Notes: generated by a model from the sequence alone, not told the origin. Counted from the stretch's first letter, positions 8,508 through 17,592 are shown. The stretch is DNA of 61,266 bases from Photobacterium aphoticum (GCF_001029435.1 NZ_LDOV01000042.1:1-61266), one strand, 5' to 3'. A program made the numbers and translations.

Positions 8508-8987
8508 TTACGCCTTCAACGCCGCCAAAATCGTCTCGGCGTTACTCACTTCAAATTTCCCTGAGGCTTCCACGTTCAGGTGCGTGACCACGCCGTTGTC
8601 GACAACCATGGCATAGCGTTGTGAACGGATACCGCCGAAGTTGTCGGTGTCCATTTCAAGGCCGAGGGCTTTGGTAAAGCTGGCATCCCCGTCGCCCAGC
8701 ATCATAATTTCAGAGGCGTTTTGCGCATCGCCCCATGCATGCATCACAAACGCATCATTCACAGCGACACATGCGATAGCATCGATACCGGCCGCTTTAA
8801 TTTCATCGGCTAATACCACGTAGCCAGGCAAGTGGGCTTCTGAACAGGTAGGGGTAAAGGCGCCGGGTACCGCGAATAGCACCACGCGTTTGTTTGCAAA
8901 CAGTTCATCAGTGTTGTGGCTGACCATGCCGCCTTCGCCAAGCTCGCTCAGGGTGGCGGTTGGCAGTGTTTGACCTTTCTGAATCAT
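8508..8987 (-). CDS. Peroxiredoxin, Prx5 type
   Basis: Thiol peroxidase that reduces hydrogen peroxide and organic peroxides. The 159 residues match the Prx5/type II peroxiredoxin family. The active-site motif P41-x3-T45-x2-C48 (PGAFTPTC) carries the peroxidatic cysteine, and a second cysteine sits at 73. No glutaredoxin domain is fused, unlike the Haemophilus Prx5-Grx hybrid, so reduction needs a separate partner. It is a single gene. An inverted repeat GGTTCAGAA/TTCTGAACC (8459-8495) lies just past its stop and could end transcription. Confidence 0.9.
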   Translation of the reverse strand: MIQKGQTLPTATLSELGEGGMVSHNTDELFANKRVVLFAVPGAFTPTCSEAHLPGYVVLADEIKAAGIDAIACVAVNDAFVMHAWGDAQNASEIMMLGDGDASFTKALGLEMDTDNFGGIRSQRYAMVVDNGVVTHLNVEASGKFEVSNAETILAALKA

Positions 8988-9343
8988 ACTTTACTTTCCT
9001 TATTGTCGTGATGTTGAACAGTGTAGTGACTAATAAGCAAAGAGACCACCCAGAGAAAGCAGGGGTATTGCCTGATGCATTCCGCCCAAGCGCGAGAGCA
9101 TTCAGTACGCCAGTTGTATTCGCCGCATCAGTAGTGTCAGACGTATTGCAGGATTGTTCGATCATCCCTCGCATTTATTGGTGTGATCTCAGCTGTGACC
9201 GCAGAAAAGGCGGAGATAACATTGCGACTTGGGTGCCCACTCTGGATACTGGTCATGAGGGATACAAAGCACGTGAATGGATCACAGCTGCCACATACCG
9301 CATTCATACGGCAAGCGTGGCAGAAAATACAAGGAGTCAATGA
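8988..9343. other. Divergent promoter region
   Basis: About 355 bases between two genes transcribed away from each other. An inverted repeat CTGCCAC/GTGGCAG at 9288-9323 ends 7 bases before the ribosome site of the rightward gene and may fold in its leader. Nothing else is recognised. Confidence 0.45.
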
Positions 9344-9793
9344 ATGAAAACGTACCTGTGGGCAATAATGATTGCCGTGGGCATGATGAGTGCTTTACCG
9401 GCAGTCGCAGCAGGGCCCGCGTCATTAAATTTGGGCTATTGCGTGAATGACAACATGACGGGCAAAGAGCGCAAGGCATTGGCGAAATGGGTGTTCTTTG
9501 GCATGTCGGTTCATCCGGAAATGTCGCCGTATGCCAACGTTGCCAAAGCGGAGATCAAAAAATCCGATAAATACGTGGCGGCGTTAATTACGCGGTTATT
9601 GACGAAAGATTGTGTGAACGAAACCAAAGTGGCTATTCGTTCAGAAGGATCGCTGGCGATACAAGCCGCCTTTGAGATGGTGGGCAGTACCGCCATGCAA
9701 GAGTTGATCAATAACCCGGATGTTGCCAAAGCCATGGGCGGGTTTGAGCAGTACCTCAATCAAGCGGATTTTGCCAAACTGAACGAGATGTAA
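9344..9793 (+). CDS. Secreted protein of unknown function
   Basis: I do not recognise this 149-residue protein. A clear Sec signal peptide (about 1-22, ending PAVAA) and an AAGGAG ribosome site 7 bases before the ATG support it as a real gene. The mature part is mostly helical, with two cysteines (near 30 and 87) that could form a disulfide. A periplasmic location is inferred. It has no operon partner. Confidence 0.7.
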   Translation: MKTYLWAIMIAVGMMSALPAVAAGPASLNLGYCVNDNMTGKERKALAKWVFFGMSVHPEMSPYANVAKAEIKKSDKYVAALITRLLTKDCVNETKVAIRSEGSLAIQAAFEMVGSTAMQELINNPDVAKAMGGFEQYLNQADFAKLNEM

Positions 9794-9875
9794 CGCGAGC
9801 CAGTCGGTTGTGCGTCATTCGGCTTGTCCGTTATTCGATATGACGCGTGACGTACAACAATGGCTGAATGCTTAG

Positions 9876-10313
9876 TCAGTGAGAGGAAGTATCAGCATCT
9901 TCGTTTTGTTTATCTTCCTCACTTCTTTCATCTTTCTTATTTTCTTCATTCTCTTTCTGATGGCGTGACCAGTCTTGTTGCTCACGCATTCTTTCACTGG
10001 CTGCTAATAGGGTACAAAACAGGAATAAAATCCCCCACCATATTGCAAAGCACCAGAGAGCGGGTTTGAGAGCTCCCCATGCAGCAATATTGATGCTGTA
10101 GTACCAGAATAAACCGGTTGAAACGAAAGGGAGGATAATAAGGCTGACATAACTCGCCAACATTAAAACAAAGACAATATAAAAGACTAACATCCATCTT
10201 TTTTTCACTGGGTCGTACCCAATGAAACCCAACCCACAATTTAGCGAGAGCATAAAAACGAAAAACTGTAATACGGTCCAGCCGAGGGCGGCGAAGATGG
10301 CAAGCCACTGCAT
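9876..10313 (-). CDS. Membrane protein with charged C-terminal tail
   Basis: Unknown function. The start at 10313 is chosen because AAGGAG lies 6 bases before it; an upstream in-frame ATG at 10346 has no such site. The 145 residues contain about four membrane segments. A cytoplasmic tail of about 40 residues is extremely rich in Glu, Lys, Asp and Asn and probably disordered. Nothing in the neighbourhood hints at a role. Confidence 0.65.
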   Translation of the reverse strand: MQWLAIFAALGWTVLQFFVFMLSLNCGLGFIGYDPVKKRWMLVFYIVFVLMLASYVSLIILPFVSTGLFWYYSINIAAWGALKPALWCFAIWWGILFLFCTLLAASERMREQQDWSRHQKENEENKKDERSEEDKQNEDADTSSH

Positions 10314-10599
10314 AGTGTTCTCCTTAGTCAGGCGCTCAACATGCATCGCGCAATGCGGTCTGGCAAGGTCAAAATATCACCTTGCGAGAAGGGACAAATT
10401 CTTTTCTGTCTGTCTACAAAACAGTGTGCATTTTTGCCAGTTTATTGCGTTGCCAGCATGATGATATTGGAAGAGGGGGTAGCATGTTTATGTTGAGCGG
10501 CGACGAGAGACGCTGAAAGCCAAGCGCGACAACAATGGCATACTCGCGACGGCGCGTTTACAATCCGTGTTTATCAATCATGTATTTGTTCAGTGAGTC

Positions 10600-11178
10600 A
10601 TGAAACAAGCAGAATTAGTCGGCATCTTGGCATTCCTTAATGGTGCCGAGCAGTTAAAGCAAACCTTACGCTCAGCCCATACGTCGAATGGCCGTCAGGA
10701 AAGTACCGCCGAGCATACGTGGCGCCTGTGTTTAATGGTGATGCTGTTTGAAAAGCAGTTCACCGATATCGACATGCTTAAGTTACTGAAGATGTGCATC
10801 ATTCATGATTTAGGTGAGGCGATCAGTGGCGATATTGCGGCGGTGGATCAAATCGAAGGGCACGATAAAGGCGCACAAGAGCGTATTGATTTATTGCAGT
10901 TGATGACTCCGTTACCGCAAGAGCTGCAAGATGAGATCCTGCTGTTATGGGATGAATACGAGCACGCCTCCTCGCCAGAAGCCATGATGGCAAAAGCCTT
11001 TGATAAGCTGGAAACCATGTTGCAGCACACGCAAGGCATGAACCCGCCAGATTTTGATTATGGCTTTAACCTCAATTACGGCAAACGCTATACCGACAAT
11101 ACTCCGCTGACGGCACAAATCCGCGCATTGATAGACATCGACACCGCGCGACTGGCCAAAGACAACAGCACGTTATAA
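10600..11178 (+). CDS. HD-domain phosphohydrolase (HDDC2/YfbR-like)
   Basis: Probable metal-dependent 5'-nucleotidase acting on deoxynucleoside monophosphates, by similarity to YfbR and HDDC2. The HD site is visible: H39 (AEHTWR), H69-D70 (IIHDLGE) with E73, and D135 (KAFDKLE). The 192 residues are the usual length. It stands alone and is followed by a TACGCCGA/TCGGCGTA inverted repeat at 11194-11220. The exact substrate cannot be read from sequence. Confidence 0.82.
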   Translation: MKQAELVGILAFLNGAEQLKQTLRSAHTSNGRQESTAEHTWRLCLMVMLFEKQFTDIDMLKLLKMCIIHDLGEAISGDIAAVDQIEGHDKGAQERIDLLQLMTPLPQELQDEILLLWDEYEHASSPEAMMAKAFDKLETMLQHTQGMNPPDFDYGFNLNYGKRYTDNTPLTAQIRALIDIDTARLAKDNSTL

Positions 11179-11440
11179 GCCCGTCTTATTATTTACGCCG
11201 ATGTGTGAATCGTCGGCGTATGGTGATCTTTTATTCTTTACCTAACGGTATGCAGGCACTGTGATAACTATCAGATACACAGAAGTGTGATGCATGGCGA
11301 AGCGTGATAGTGAGGGTTTGATTTAACTCCGCATAACGTCATCTCCTCTTGTACATTTTTAGCCGTGGATGCATTCCAATATTTGCTGGCGCATGTTGTG
11401 TTTATGGATGCAACAAGCAAGGTGATAGAGAGGATAGATC

Positions 11441-12136
11441 ATGAAAACGGCTTATACCATTGCTGCGGTGAGTGTCTTACTCGCGCTGGTGCTCTATGGG
11501 AAGTATGAGCAGGATGCCAGGGCACAAGCAGCGATAACCGCGTTACAACAAGAAATGGCAACGGTTGATCAGCAGTTGCTGAGCATTGCGAAAAACACAT
11601 CCGTTCCTTACCGCATGCCCATGGATAAAACGCCATTACTGCAAGATTACGCCGTATTTAGCGTGGGGTTTCCGGATCATTTCCATACCGCGATAGACTG
11701 GCGGGTGCCACACGGAACGCCTGTGTATGCCATTGCAGATGGCATTATTCGTTATGCCGACGTAAAACCGGACTATGCGGGGCTGATGATTATCGATCAC
11801 CCACAAGATAACCTTTACTCACTGTATGGTCACTTGAGTGCGCCATTGGGGTTGAAACCGGTCGGTCCGGTGAAAAAAGGGGAGTTGCTGGGCTATATCG
11901 CCAGCACGAAAGAGGGCTATTTAATCGGCCTGTACGCGCATCTGCATTTCTCGCTTCGTTTGGGGCAATGGGGCGATTATCCCGACACGGGTGAGTCGCG
12001 TTGGATGGCCGGTTATGTGGAAAAACACCCGATTTATCACAAGTGGATTGATCCTGAAGCGTTTATTCAATTAACCCAGCAATTACCAGCTGCAATGAAT
12101 CCAGCAATTAACCAAGAAACACGCACAAAACCCTGA
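11441..12136 (+). CDS. Membrane-anchored M23 family peptidase
   Basis: Putative cell-wall endopeptidase. An N-terminal membrane anchor (about 4-20) is followed by a short helix and an M23/LytM domain. The zinc motifs H82-x3-D86 (HTAIDW) and H167-x-H169 (AHLHFS) are present, as is H131. At 231 residues it is shorter than the MepM-type enzyme at the left edge and lacks a LysM domain. A GATAGAGAGG leader provides a weak ribosome site. It is not obviously linked to its neighbours. Confidence 0.85.
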   Translation: MKTAYTIAAVSVLLALVLYGKYEQDARAQAAITALQQEMATVDQQLLSIAKNTSVPYRMPMDKTPLLQDYAVFSVGFPDHFHTAIDWRVPHGTPVYAIADGIIRYADVKPDYAGLMIIDHPQDNLYSLYGHLSAPLGLKPVGPVKKGELLGYIASTKEGYLIGLYAHLHFSLRLGQWGDYPDTGESRWMAGYVEKHPIYHKWIDPEAFIQLTQQLPAAMNPAINQETRTKP

Positions 12137-12296
12137 TACGCCATAAAAGTATGCACAAAGCCTCATAATTGACCTGTCACATTAATTACATGGAAAGCAC
12201 GGGTGAGTGTTTATTTTCATTTATCGGCCATTGCATCACAGGCCTGTTCAATGCCATTAATCAGTGAATAGGGACAGTCACGCCATAATGGGTTGT

Positions 12297-13109
12297 ATGA
12301 ACACACAGCAAGCGGTGCAAAATATGCCAACGAAATTGATGCCAAATGCAGTCATACCAAAGAGCGCAATACAAAAAAAGCGGCAAACAAGGTCGCTGAT
12401 TACTGCTGTATGGGCAGGAGCGTTAACACTTTCCACATTGTCTTATGCGGGGGATATGCGTTTATCCCCGATGACAATTCGTTCGGGCATCGAGAGCCAA
12501 ATATCGCTGCAATGGCCACTGGAAAACAACAAGGCCATCTATAACAGCAAGCATTTTAGCCATGACAGTAACTTGGCGGAAAAAGCGGGTGTTTACCTGC
12601 CGCAGTATTTCGGCGATTTCGCGGTCAGCGATTATGATGCGAAAAAAAAGCAATTTTTCATGTTGTTTTACAATATGGCGGAAGCACAAACCTGTGATCG
12701 TGATTACTTTATTCAGCGAGTAAAACTGACGAAAACTGCTTTTGATATCAACGGTAAAGTGATCAAAAAAGATAAGCAGTATTTAGTGGAGATCATGAAA
12801 ACCCATGACGGGAAAATGAAAAGAGGGGATCGCCATATTAAGCGCTATAGCTTGAACGGAGCGTATACTCGTCATTTATCGGCACAGCTAGAAATTGGTT
12901 GCGGGGAGATCCCAGAACTGACCCCCACCCAAGCATGGCCATTTTCGCCTTCAAAACTGTATAAATTAGCGCAAGATTACTCGTCGCAGCGAGGACTGTA
13001 TGATCAGATTGATTTTACTTTCTCGTACGCTTATTCATACAGCTTTATGTTTTCAAAAGATGGCAACCATTCCGTCACGTGGCCGGAATTTGTGAATAAC
13101 GCGATGTAA
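12297..13109 (+). CDS. Exported protein of unknown function
   Basis: About 270 residues of unknown family. An Arg/Lys-rich stretch followed by ITAVWAGALTLSTLSYAG looks like an export signal with an unusually long n-region. In-frame starts at 12264 (GTG), 12288 and 12297 all lack a good ribosome site, so the start is uncertain. The mature part has few cysteines and several Tyr/Phe-rich strands. A strong terminator follows at 13126. Confidence 0.6.
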   Translation: MNTQQAVQNMPTKLMPNAVIPKSAIQKKRQTRSLITAVWAGALTLSTLSYAGDMRLSPMTIRSGIESQISLQWPLENNKAIYNSKHFSHDSNLAEKAGVYLPQYFGDFAVSDYDAKKKQFFMLFYNMAEAQTCDRDYFIQRVKLTKTAFDINGKVIKKDKQYLVEIMKTHDGKMKRGDRHIKRYSLNGAYTRHLSAQLEIGCGEIPELTPTQAWPFSPSKLYKLAQDYSSQRGLYDQIDFTFSYAYSYSFMFSKDGNHSVTWPEFVNNAM

Positions 13110-13125
13110 TGCAGATTGTGTGCAT

Positions 13126-13152
13126 AAAAGGGAAACACTGCGTTTCCCTTTT
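13126..13152 (+). terminator. Terminator after the exported protein gene
   Basis: An 11-bp perfect stem AAAAGGGAAAC / GTTTCCCTTTT with the loop ACTGC. It makes a start inside this stretch for the next gene unlikely. Confidence 0.85.
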
Positions 13153-13242
13153 CGAGAGAGGTTGGGTTTTCCACTATCGCGTATTGTGCGGCATGGCTAT
13201 GGCATTGATACTGCGGCAATAAGGCTTACGCGGTGGTGGCAG

Positions 13243-13620
13243 ATGAAGTTAATACAATGGCGAAAACGCCCTGATAAAGTCATTCTCTCGGTTTCGGTGC
13301 TGTTGGCGTTAATGCCCTTGTGGGGATTACTGACGGGTACGGCTTTTTCGTTAGGGGCATACGGTTCCAATTATCACGAATTTGGGTTAGCTCAGGAGCC
13401 TGATCGTTTTTGGTTTTTGATCAAAGTGCAAGGCGCGATTTGGGCATATGTCGTCATGCTTGCTTTTGTTGATTTCCCTTTAATCAAGCATCTTTATGAA
13501 CGATTAATCGCGTTCAAAAATCAGCATAAAATCATAGCGTATCTCACTCTTTATCTGTTGGTGCCTATCATTGTTGTGGCGCTTTTCCTGTTTTGTCTGC
13601 ATGTGTTTGATATTCAATAG
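13243..13620 (+). CDS. Small integral membrane protein
   Basis: Unknown function. The frame is open from 13120 (GTG), but that start lies next to the preceding terminator, so the ATG at 13243 is preferred, giving 125 residues. Three membrane segments are apparent, near residues 13-33, 62-80 and 97-118 of the shorter form, and the ends are basic. Start choice is uncertain. Confidence 0.55.
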   Translation: MKLIQWRKRPDKVILSVSVLLALMPLWGLLTGTAFSLGAYGSNYHEFGLAQEPDRFWFLIKVQGAIWAYVVMLAFVDFPLIKHLYERLIAFKNQHKIIAYLTLYLLVPIIVVALFLFCLHVFDIQ

Positions 13621-13705
13621 CAAGACGAAAAATCAAGGAAGAAGCTAAGGACAGAAAAACACAGATAGAGAGGCAACACGATAGAGATAAAAAAGGAGAG
13701 CAAAC

Positions 13706-14071
13706 ATGGAGTTACTCACCACCGGCTTTATCATCAGAACCGAACATTACTCAGCGTGTGTGGATTTTTACCAGCGGGTGCTGGGATTGCCGATAGTTGA
13801 AGAAAAACACGACGGTGATTTTCACATGACACACTTTGCGTTTGGTGGCGCATACTTGCTGATTGAAACTGGCGGGACAGCTGATCCGGTGGGTGACGGC
13901 CCTATCTTGAAACGCAAAATTTTGCGCTTGGATGTGGCAGATTACCAACCAGTTATCGCCCAGTTGGAAAGCATGGACGTACGGGCTGACTATTATGCGT
14001 ATGACTGGGGAAACGTCGTGATCACCTTCGATCCGGACGGCAATCAGGTTGAATTTAAAAGCCCAGCATAA
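13706..14071 (+). CDS. VOC/glyoxalase superfamily protein
   Basis: A 121-residue protein of the vicinal-oxygen-chelate fold. It has the pattern of glyoxalase and bleomycin-resistance proteins: FYQRVLGLPIVEE near residues 21-33 and a C-terminal FDPDGNQVEFK strand. An AAGGAG site lies 10 bases upstream of the ATG. The substrate cannot be told: family members are lyases, dioxygenases or drug-binding proteins. It is a single gene. Confidence 0.8.
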   Translation: MELLTTGFIIRTEHYSACVDFYQRVLGLPIVEEKHDGDFHMTHFAFGGAYLLIETGGTADPVGDGPILKRKILRLDVADYQPVIAQLESMDVRADYYAYDWGNVVITFDPDGNQVEFKSPA

Positions 14072-14256
14072 AGGTGCGAGCAATGCGCTTTTTTCCTTTC
14101 AGTGATCATCTGTATTTTGACATAAAACGGTGAAAAAACCTGTTTTGGTGGTTTGTTCACCAGTATCGCGCTATATCGGCGATTAAAGCATTAGATTAAG
14201 AGGGGGATTGTTATTACTATAACGATCTCCTCTTATTACGGTCTTTAAGGTCCCGT

Positions 14257-15063
14257 ATGTTAATCAATGCCGTCTATCTTTTTACGGGTGCTTTAGGTGG
14301 CACGATTATTGGTGCATTAGGCAGCGGTAGCAGCCTTGTCATTCTTCCCCTGTTAACCATTACTTTTGCCAGCGTTTTTCCTGAAACCGTCTCGCTGAAA
14401 ATCGCGGTAGCCACATGTATGGCAACTTTGATCGTTGGCAGTCTGTCCGGTGCCATTAGCTATGCCCGATCGGGCCTGTTTGATAAACAATTAGTGAAAT
14501 GGTGTTTGCCGGGCGTCTTACTGGGGGCACTGATCGCCCCGCAGTTATCCAACATCATTCCGGCGCACGGGTTGCGTTGGTATATCGGTGCGTTAATTGT
14601 CACCATTGCCGTGTATAAATTGGTGCAAAGCTCCCGCCATAAGCCGGAAACGAGCAGTGAAGTCCAGCCGATCTTGTTGTTCGTAGTGAGTATCGTTTGT
14701 GCCATTCTGAGCGGCTTAGCGGGCGTGGCATTAGGGATATTGATGATCCCTTTTTTGGCGCGATATGCAAAACACCAAGTGGTGCTGGGCACGAACTTGT
14801 TGCTGGCGGTACCGTACTCAATCGTCGGGACGCTGGGCTATGTGATGGCGGGGCTACAAATGAATCCGGCATCCAGTCCTGCGGTCGGGCAGATTGATTA
14901 CCTGCTAGGGTACATCTATTTACCCGCGTTCTTTGCCATCGCGTTAACGATCGGATTATTTCCGCCATTAGGGTTAAAAATCGCCAAAAAAGTCGGGAAT
15001 ACCGTTATGCAGCGTGTATTTTACGGGTACTTGCTGGTGGCAGGTTTGACGATCTTACTTTAG
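14257..15063 (+). CDS. TauE/SafE family sulfite or organic-anion exporter
   Basis: Inner-membrane permease of the TSUP family. The 268 residues form about eight membrane segments in two repeats. Gly-rich helices near each repeat start (GALGGTIIGALGSGSS and AILSGLAGVALGILMIPFL) are typical. The substrate may be sulfite, sulfoacetate or another small anion. No sulfur-metabolism genes adjoin it. A loose inverted repeat GATGCTA/TAGCATC (15077-15120) follows the stop. Confidence 0.85.
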   Translation: MLINAVYLFTGALGGTIIGALGSGSSLVILPLLTITFASVFPETVSLKIAVATCMATLIVGSLSGAISYARSGLFDKQLVKWCLPGVLLGALIAPQLSNIIPAHGLRWYIGALIVTIAVYKLVQSSRHKPETSSEVQPILLFVVSIVCAILSGLAGVALGILMIPFLARYAKHQVVLGTNLLLAVPYSIVGTLGYVMAGLQMNPASSPAVGQIDYLLGYIYLPAFFAIALTIGLFPPLGLKIAKKVGNTVMQRVFYGYLLVAGLTILL

Positions 15064-15178
15064 GTAACTTGACGACGATGCTAATCATTATTTGAACTCT
15101 GTCGAGGAATGGCTAGCATCAAGCTTTTTCAAACAGACTCTTTGTTATCATGCATTTTTAAATTAATTATGATCAAAG

Positions 15179-15628
15179 ATGAAGTTGATATTTAGCATCA
15201 CACAGAAAAGATTAATCTTAAAAACACCTTGTTATTCTTTTTCAATAAGAGCAACAAGCGGTAAAGATGAGTGTATGAACAGTGCAAGTCAATCTTGCCT
15301 AATTACACCCTTTAAAGGAGCTATACCAATAGGAAACTATTATATCGTGCCCTCTGAACTCAGTGATCCAAATGCCGTTGGGGATGTGTTAAGAACTTAC
15401 CGTCCTGATAGTCCAGGTGATTGGGGTGATTGGAGAATAAGAATTTATTCAAAGCCAGCAACGAAGACATGGGGTAGAGATAAATTCTTTTTGCATGGCG
15501 GTAGTTTCGATGGGTCTGCTGGGTGTATAGATGTTGGTGGTGGTCAGTGGGGGAATAAACAAACGGATAGGCTTGCAAGTTTAATATTATCATCGAGTAT
15601 AAATATTGATCTTGAGGTTATCGAATAA
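15179..15628 (+). CDS. Tlde1-like L,D-transpeptidase effector domain protein
   Basis: The 149 residues resemble DUF2778/Tlde1, a type VI secretion effector family that attacks peptidoglycan peptides as an L,D-carboxypeptidase or exchange enzyme. The marks are KGAIPIGNYYI (46-56) and the catalytic block FLHGGSFDGSAGCID with H106, C116 and D118. No signal peptide is seen, as expected for a T6SS cargo. The gene is AT-rich compared with its neighbours. A membrane-protein gene begins 2 bases after its stop and may encode immunity. No VgrG, Hcp or PAAR gene is in the window. The assignment rests on motif recognition only. Confidence 0.72.
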   Translation: MKLIFSITQKRLILKTPCYSFSIRATSGKDECMNSASQSCLITPFKGAIPIGNYYIVPSELSDPNAVGDVLRTYRPDSPGDWGDWRIRIYSKPATKTWGRDKFFLHGGSFDGSAGCIDVGGGQWGNKQTDRLASLILSSSINIDLEVIE

Positions 15629-15629
15629 T

Positions 15630-15980
15630 ATGAAAAATTATTTATTTGTTGTTGCCTATTTTTTCGTTTTATTGGTATTGCCAAAATGGATTGAAAATGA
15701 GTGGATAAGTGATGTGAACGCTCTATATTTTCTATACACCTCAGCTATTGCTCTCTCCTTCTTTTGTGTGCGTAGGGTGTCAATAATATTATTTTCTGTT
15801 ATTTTTTATGCCGTCATCGTGCTGGTTGATATATGGACAGGCAGTGGTTTTATTATAAATGAAAAGTTTGAATCAATGATGCTTTTGTATGGTTCTTCAT
15901 TTTTGTTTATTTTACCCATGGTTGTGGGATTTGTTTTAAATATTATTTTTCGTCGTTTGAAAGCATATAGTCGAACGTAA
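15630..15980 (+). CDS. Membrane protein, possible immunity partner
   Basis: A 116-residue, AT-rich gene whose ATG is one base past the stop of the Tlde1-like gene, so the two are almost certainly co-translated. It has four hydrophobic segments (about 4-20, 31-50, 55-74 and 88-110) and a basic end. I recognise no family. Its place directly behind a probable wall-attacking effector suggests immunity. Many such immunity proteins are periplasmic or membrane-bound, but this is inference from position. Confidence 0.65.
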   Translation: MKNYLFVVAYFFVLLVLPKWIENEWISDVNALYFLYTSAIALSFFCVRRVSIILFSVIFYAVIVLVDIWTGSGFIINEKFESMMLLYGSSFLFILPMVVGFVLNIIFRRLKAYSRT

Positions 15981-16009
15981 ATTTGACAATTCAGTGATGG
16001 AAAAATTAA

Positions 16010-16399
16010 GTGAGTAAGATGTTTCGGTTGTGTGGAAAATCACTGATCACCAGTGTGGTGCTTTTTCTGGTTTTGGTGTACATCGCGTTGTATGTGCGCG
16101 ATCAGTTTGTTCGTCCGTTTTTGGGGGATGTGCTGGTCGTAGTCTGGATGTATTACACCTTAAAAAGTGTGTTGAATATCTCGGCAACGCGCTTGGCGGC
16201 TGGCGTCTTGCTGATCGCTTATGCGGTAGAGTTTGCACAGTACGCCAATGTACTGAGCTGGCTGGGTATGGAACACATTCGCGCGGTACGGATCATCTTT
16301 GGCGCGACGTTTGATCCGCTTGATCTGCTGGCTTACACCCTGGGTATTCTTTCTGTGCTGGGGCTGCATGTTGCTTACGAAAAATTTCATAAGCAATAA
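16010..16399 (+). CDS. DUF2809-like membrane protein
   Basis: A 129-residue integral membrane protein resembling DUF2809: about four membrane segments, with the pattern AVEFAQ near residue 72 and a DPLDLLAYTLGI stretch near 100-111. Start is GTG at 16010 or ATG at 16019. Function is unknown. Its composition returns to that of the surrounding chromosome after the AT-rich pair upstream. Confidence 0.7.
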   Translation: MSKMFRLCGKSLITSVVLFLVLVYIALYVRDQFVRPFLGDVLVVVWMYYTLKSVLNISATRLAAGVLLIAYAVEFAQYANVLSWLGMEHIRAVRIIFGATFDPLDLLAYTLGILSVLGLHVAYEKFHKQ

Positions 16400-16456
16400 G
16401 TGAAGTACACTCGAAAGCCTGTTCATTTTTGCTTTTTATCTAAAGAGAGTATTTCT

Positions 16457-16582
16457 ATGACGTTATTGTCTGCTTTTGGCCATTGGTGCCGTCAACCTGC
16501 ACACCCTGTTATGAAAGTCGTTACCACCGGGTTGCTATTTTGCGCGCTGCTTAACGTCGCCTTTTTCTATTTTCAGTCGTAA
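16457..16582 (+). CDS. Small single-pass membrane protein (41 residues)
   Basis: The ATG at 16457 is preceded by AAAGAGAG. The peptide has one membrane segment near its C terminus (about 22-38). The frame stays open further upstream to a GTG at 16400, but that stretch lacks a ribosome site. No family is recognised. It could be a real small protein or chance. Confidence 0.4.
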   Translation: MTLLSAFGHWCRQPAHPVMKVVTTGLLFCALLNVAFFYFQS

Positions 16583-16629
16583 ATTAAAGCCGGTCATGGT
16601 TGATCATTGAAGTCGAGCAGGGAGGAAGC

Positions 16630-17136
16630 ATGAGTAATATTGCCGCATTTATGTTGGGTGAGCAGCCGGATCAATTAGGGCGTTACATCCACGAGATTTT
16701 GGCGTTTGATGCGTTTTGGTTAGAGCATGATCATAAATATATACAGGTCTTGTTTCCCATTGATGAGGGGACTAAATTCAATCGCCATGCGCCGTTGGTG
16801 ACGGATGCCGATCGAACGGCGTTTGCCAATGATCCGGCGTTACGGGCTGCACACCTGCAAGCGTTGGATAAGATGCTCGCATTTTGGGGATTGGCGCGAG
16901 AGGGTGAAACGATCACACCGATTTTGCCCTTAGCCCCTGCGACCCATGTGTGGCTAAAGCCGCATGATCACAATCAGTTGCGTCTGTCGCGCGTGATACG
17001 CAGTTTGGCGTTATTGGGCAATCCGGCGATCGCCGTGCAACTCAGTGCGTGTTTGTTAGCGGCGGCCGATCAAACCGGCAGTGTGTCGGAGAAAACCCGT
17101 TATCACTGGCAACACGCTTTGATGGTGTCCGCTTAA
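16630..17136 (+). CDS. Opioid growth factor receptor-like (OGFr) domain protein
   Basis: A 168-residue soluble protein resembling the conserved OGFr N-terminal domain, best known from animals but also found in bacteria. The signature here is HDHKYIQVLFPIDEGTKFN (about 29-47). The start at 16630 is chosen for the GGAGG six bases before it. The bacterial function is unknown. It ends at a terminator shared with the rdh genes on the other strand. Confidence 0.72.
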   Translation: MSNIAAFMLGEQPDQLGRYIHEILAFDAFWLEHDHKYIQVLFPIDEGTKFNRHAPLVTDADRTAFANDPALRAAHLQALDKMLAFWGLAREGETITPILPLAPATHVWLKPHDHNQLRLSRVIRSLALLGNPAIAVQLSACLLAAADQTGSVSEKTRYHWQHALMVSA

Positions 17137-17141
17137 CGATG

Positions 17142-17181
17142 AAAGGCACCTTGAACGGGGAACGCTCCAAGGTGCCTTTTT
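17142..17181. terminator. Bidirectional terminator
   Basis: A 12-bp stem AAAGGCACCTTG / CAAGGTGCCTTT with a 14-base loop, T-tract on the right and A-tract on the left. It separates the OGFr-like gene from the convergent rdh operon. Confidence 0.8.
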
Positions 17182-17231
17182 ATCGACTTTGGGTGTCTTT
17201 CTCTATCGCCTGTTAGCCATAGCGAGGCAAT

Positions 17232-17591
17232 TTAAGCCGCAGAAGCGGGTGTTTCAGACTGTGGCTTTTCAGAGAATGACGTTTTCGCAGACTGGCGACG
17301 GTCAGTGGTTTGCCCCGTTATTTTCTTTGGCAGGATCAAACGCTTCCACGTCAGGTTCAGCAAAATGATCCCCGGCAGACCAAAACACACCAAGCCCATG
17401 GCGCCTGATTGTGGTTCACCTTCGGCAAAAGAGGCCCATGACCAGCCAATACAAATCCACAAAATGCCAAAGGCCGCTGCCAAGGCGAGATGGGTGATCC
17501 AGTTCATCTGGTAGCGCTTACTCAGGTGCACATACCCCCAAGCGGCGCCGGTGGTCATCATGCCCATCAAATACCACATCAATCCGATCAT
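17232..17591 (-). CDS. rdhB: Putative reductive dehalogenase membrane anchor (RdhB-like)
   Basis: A 119-residue protein with three membrane segments (about 3-21, 32-53 and 65-82) and a hydrophilic Ser/Thr-rich tail. Its start lies one base after the rdhA stop, so the two are translationally linked. Size, topology and position fit RdhB, the small anchor that holds RdhA on the outer face of the inner membrane. RdhB proteins are poorly conserved, so the name rests mainly on context. Confidence 0.65.
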   Translation of the reverse strand: MIGLMWYLMGMMTTGAAWGYVHLSKRYQMNWITHLALAAAFGILWICIGWSWASFAEGEPQSGAMGLVCFGLPGIILLNLTWKRLILPKKITGQTTDRRQSAKTSFSEKPQSETPASAA

Positions 17592-17592
17592 G

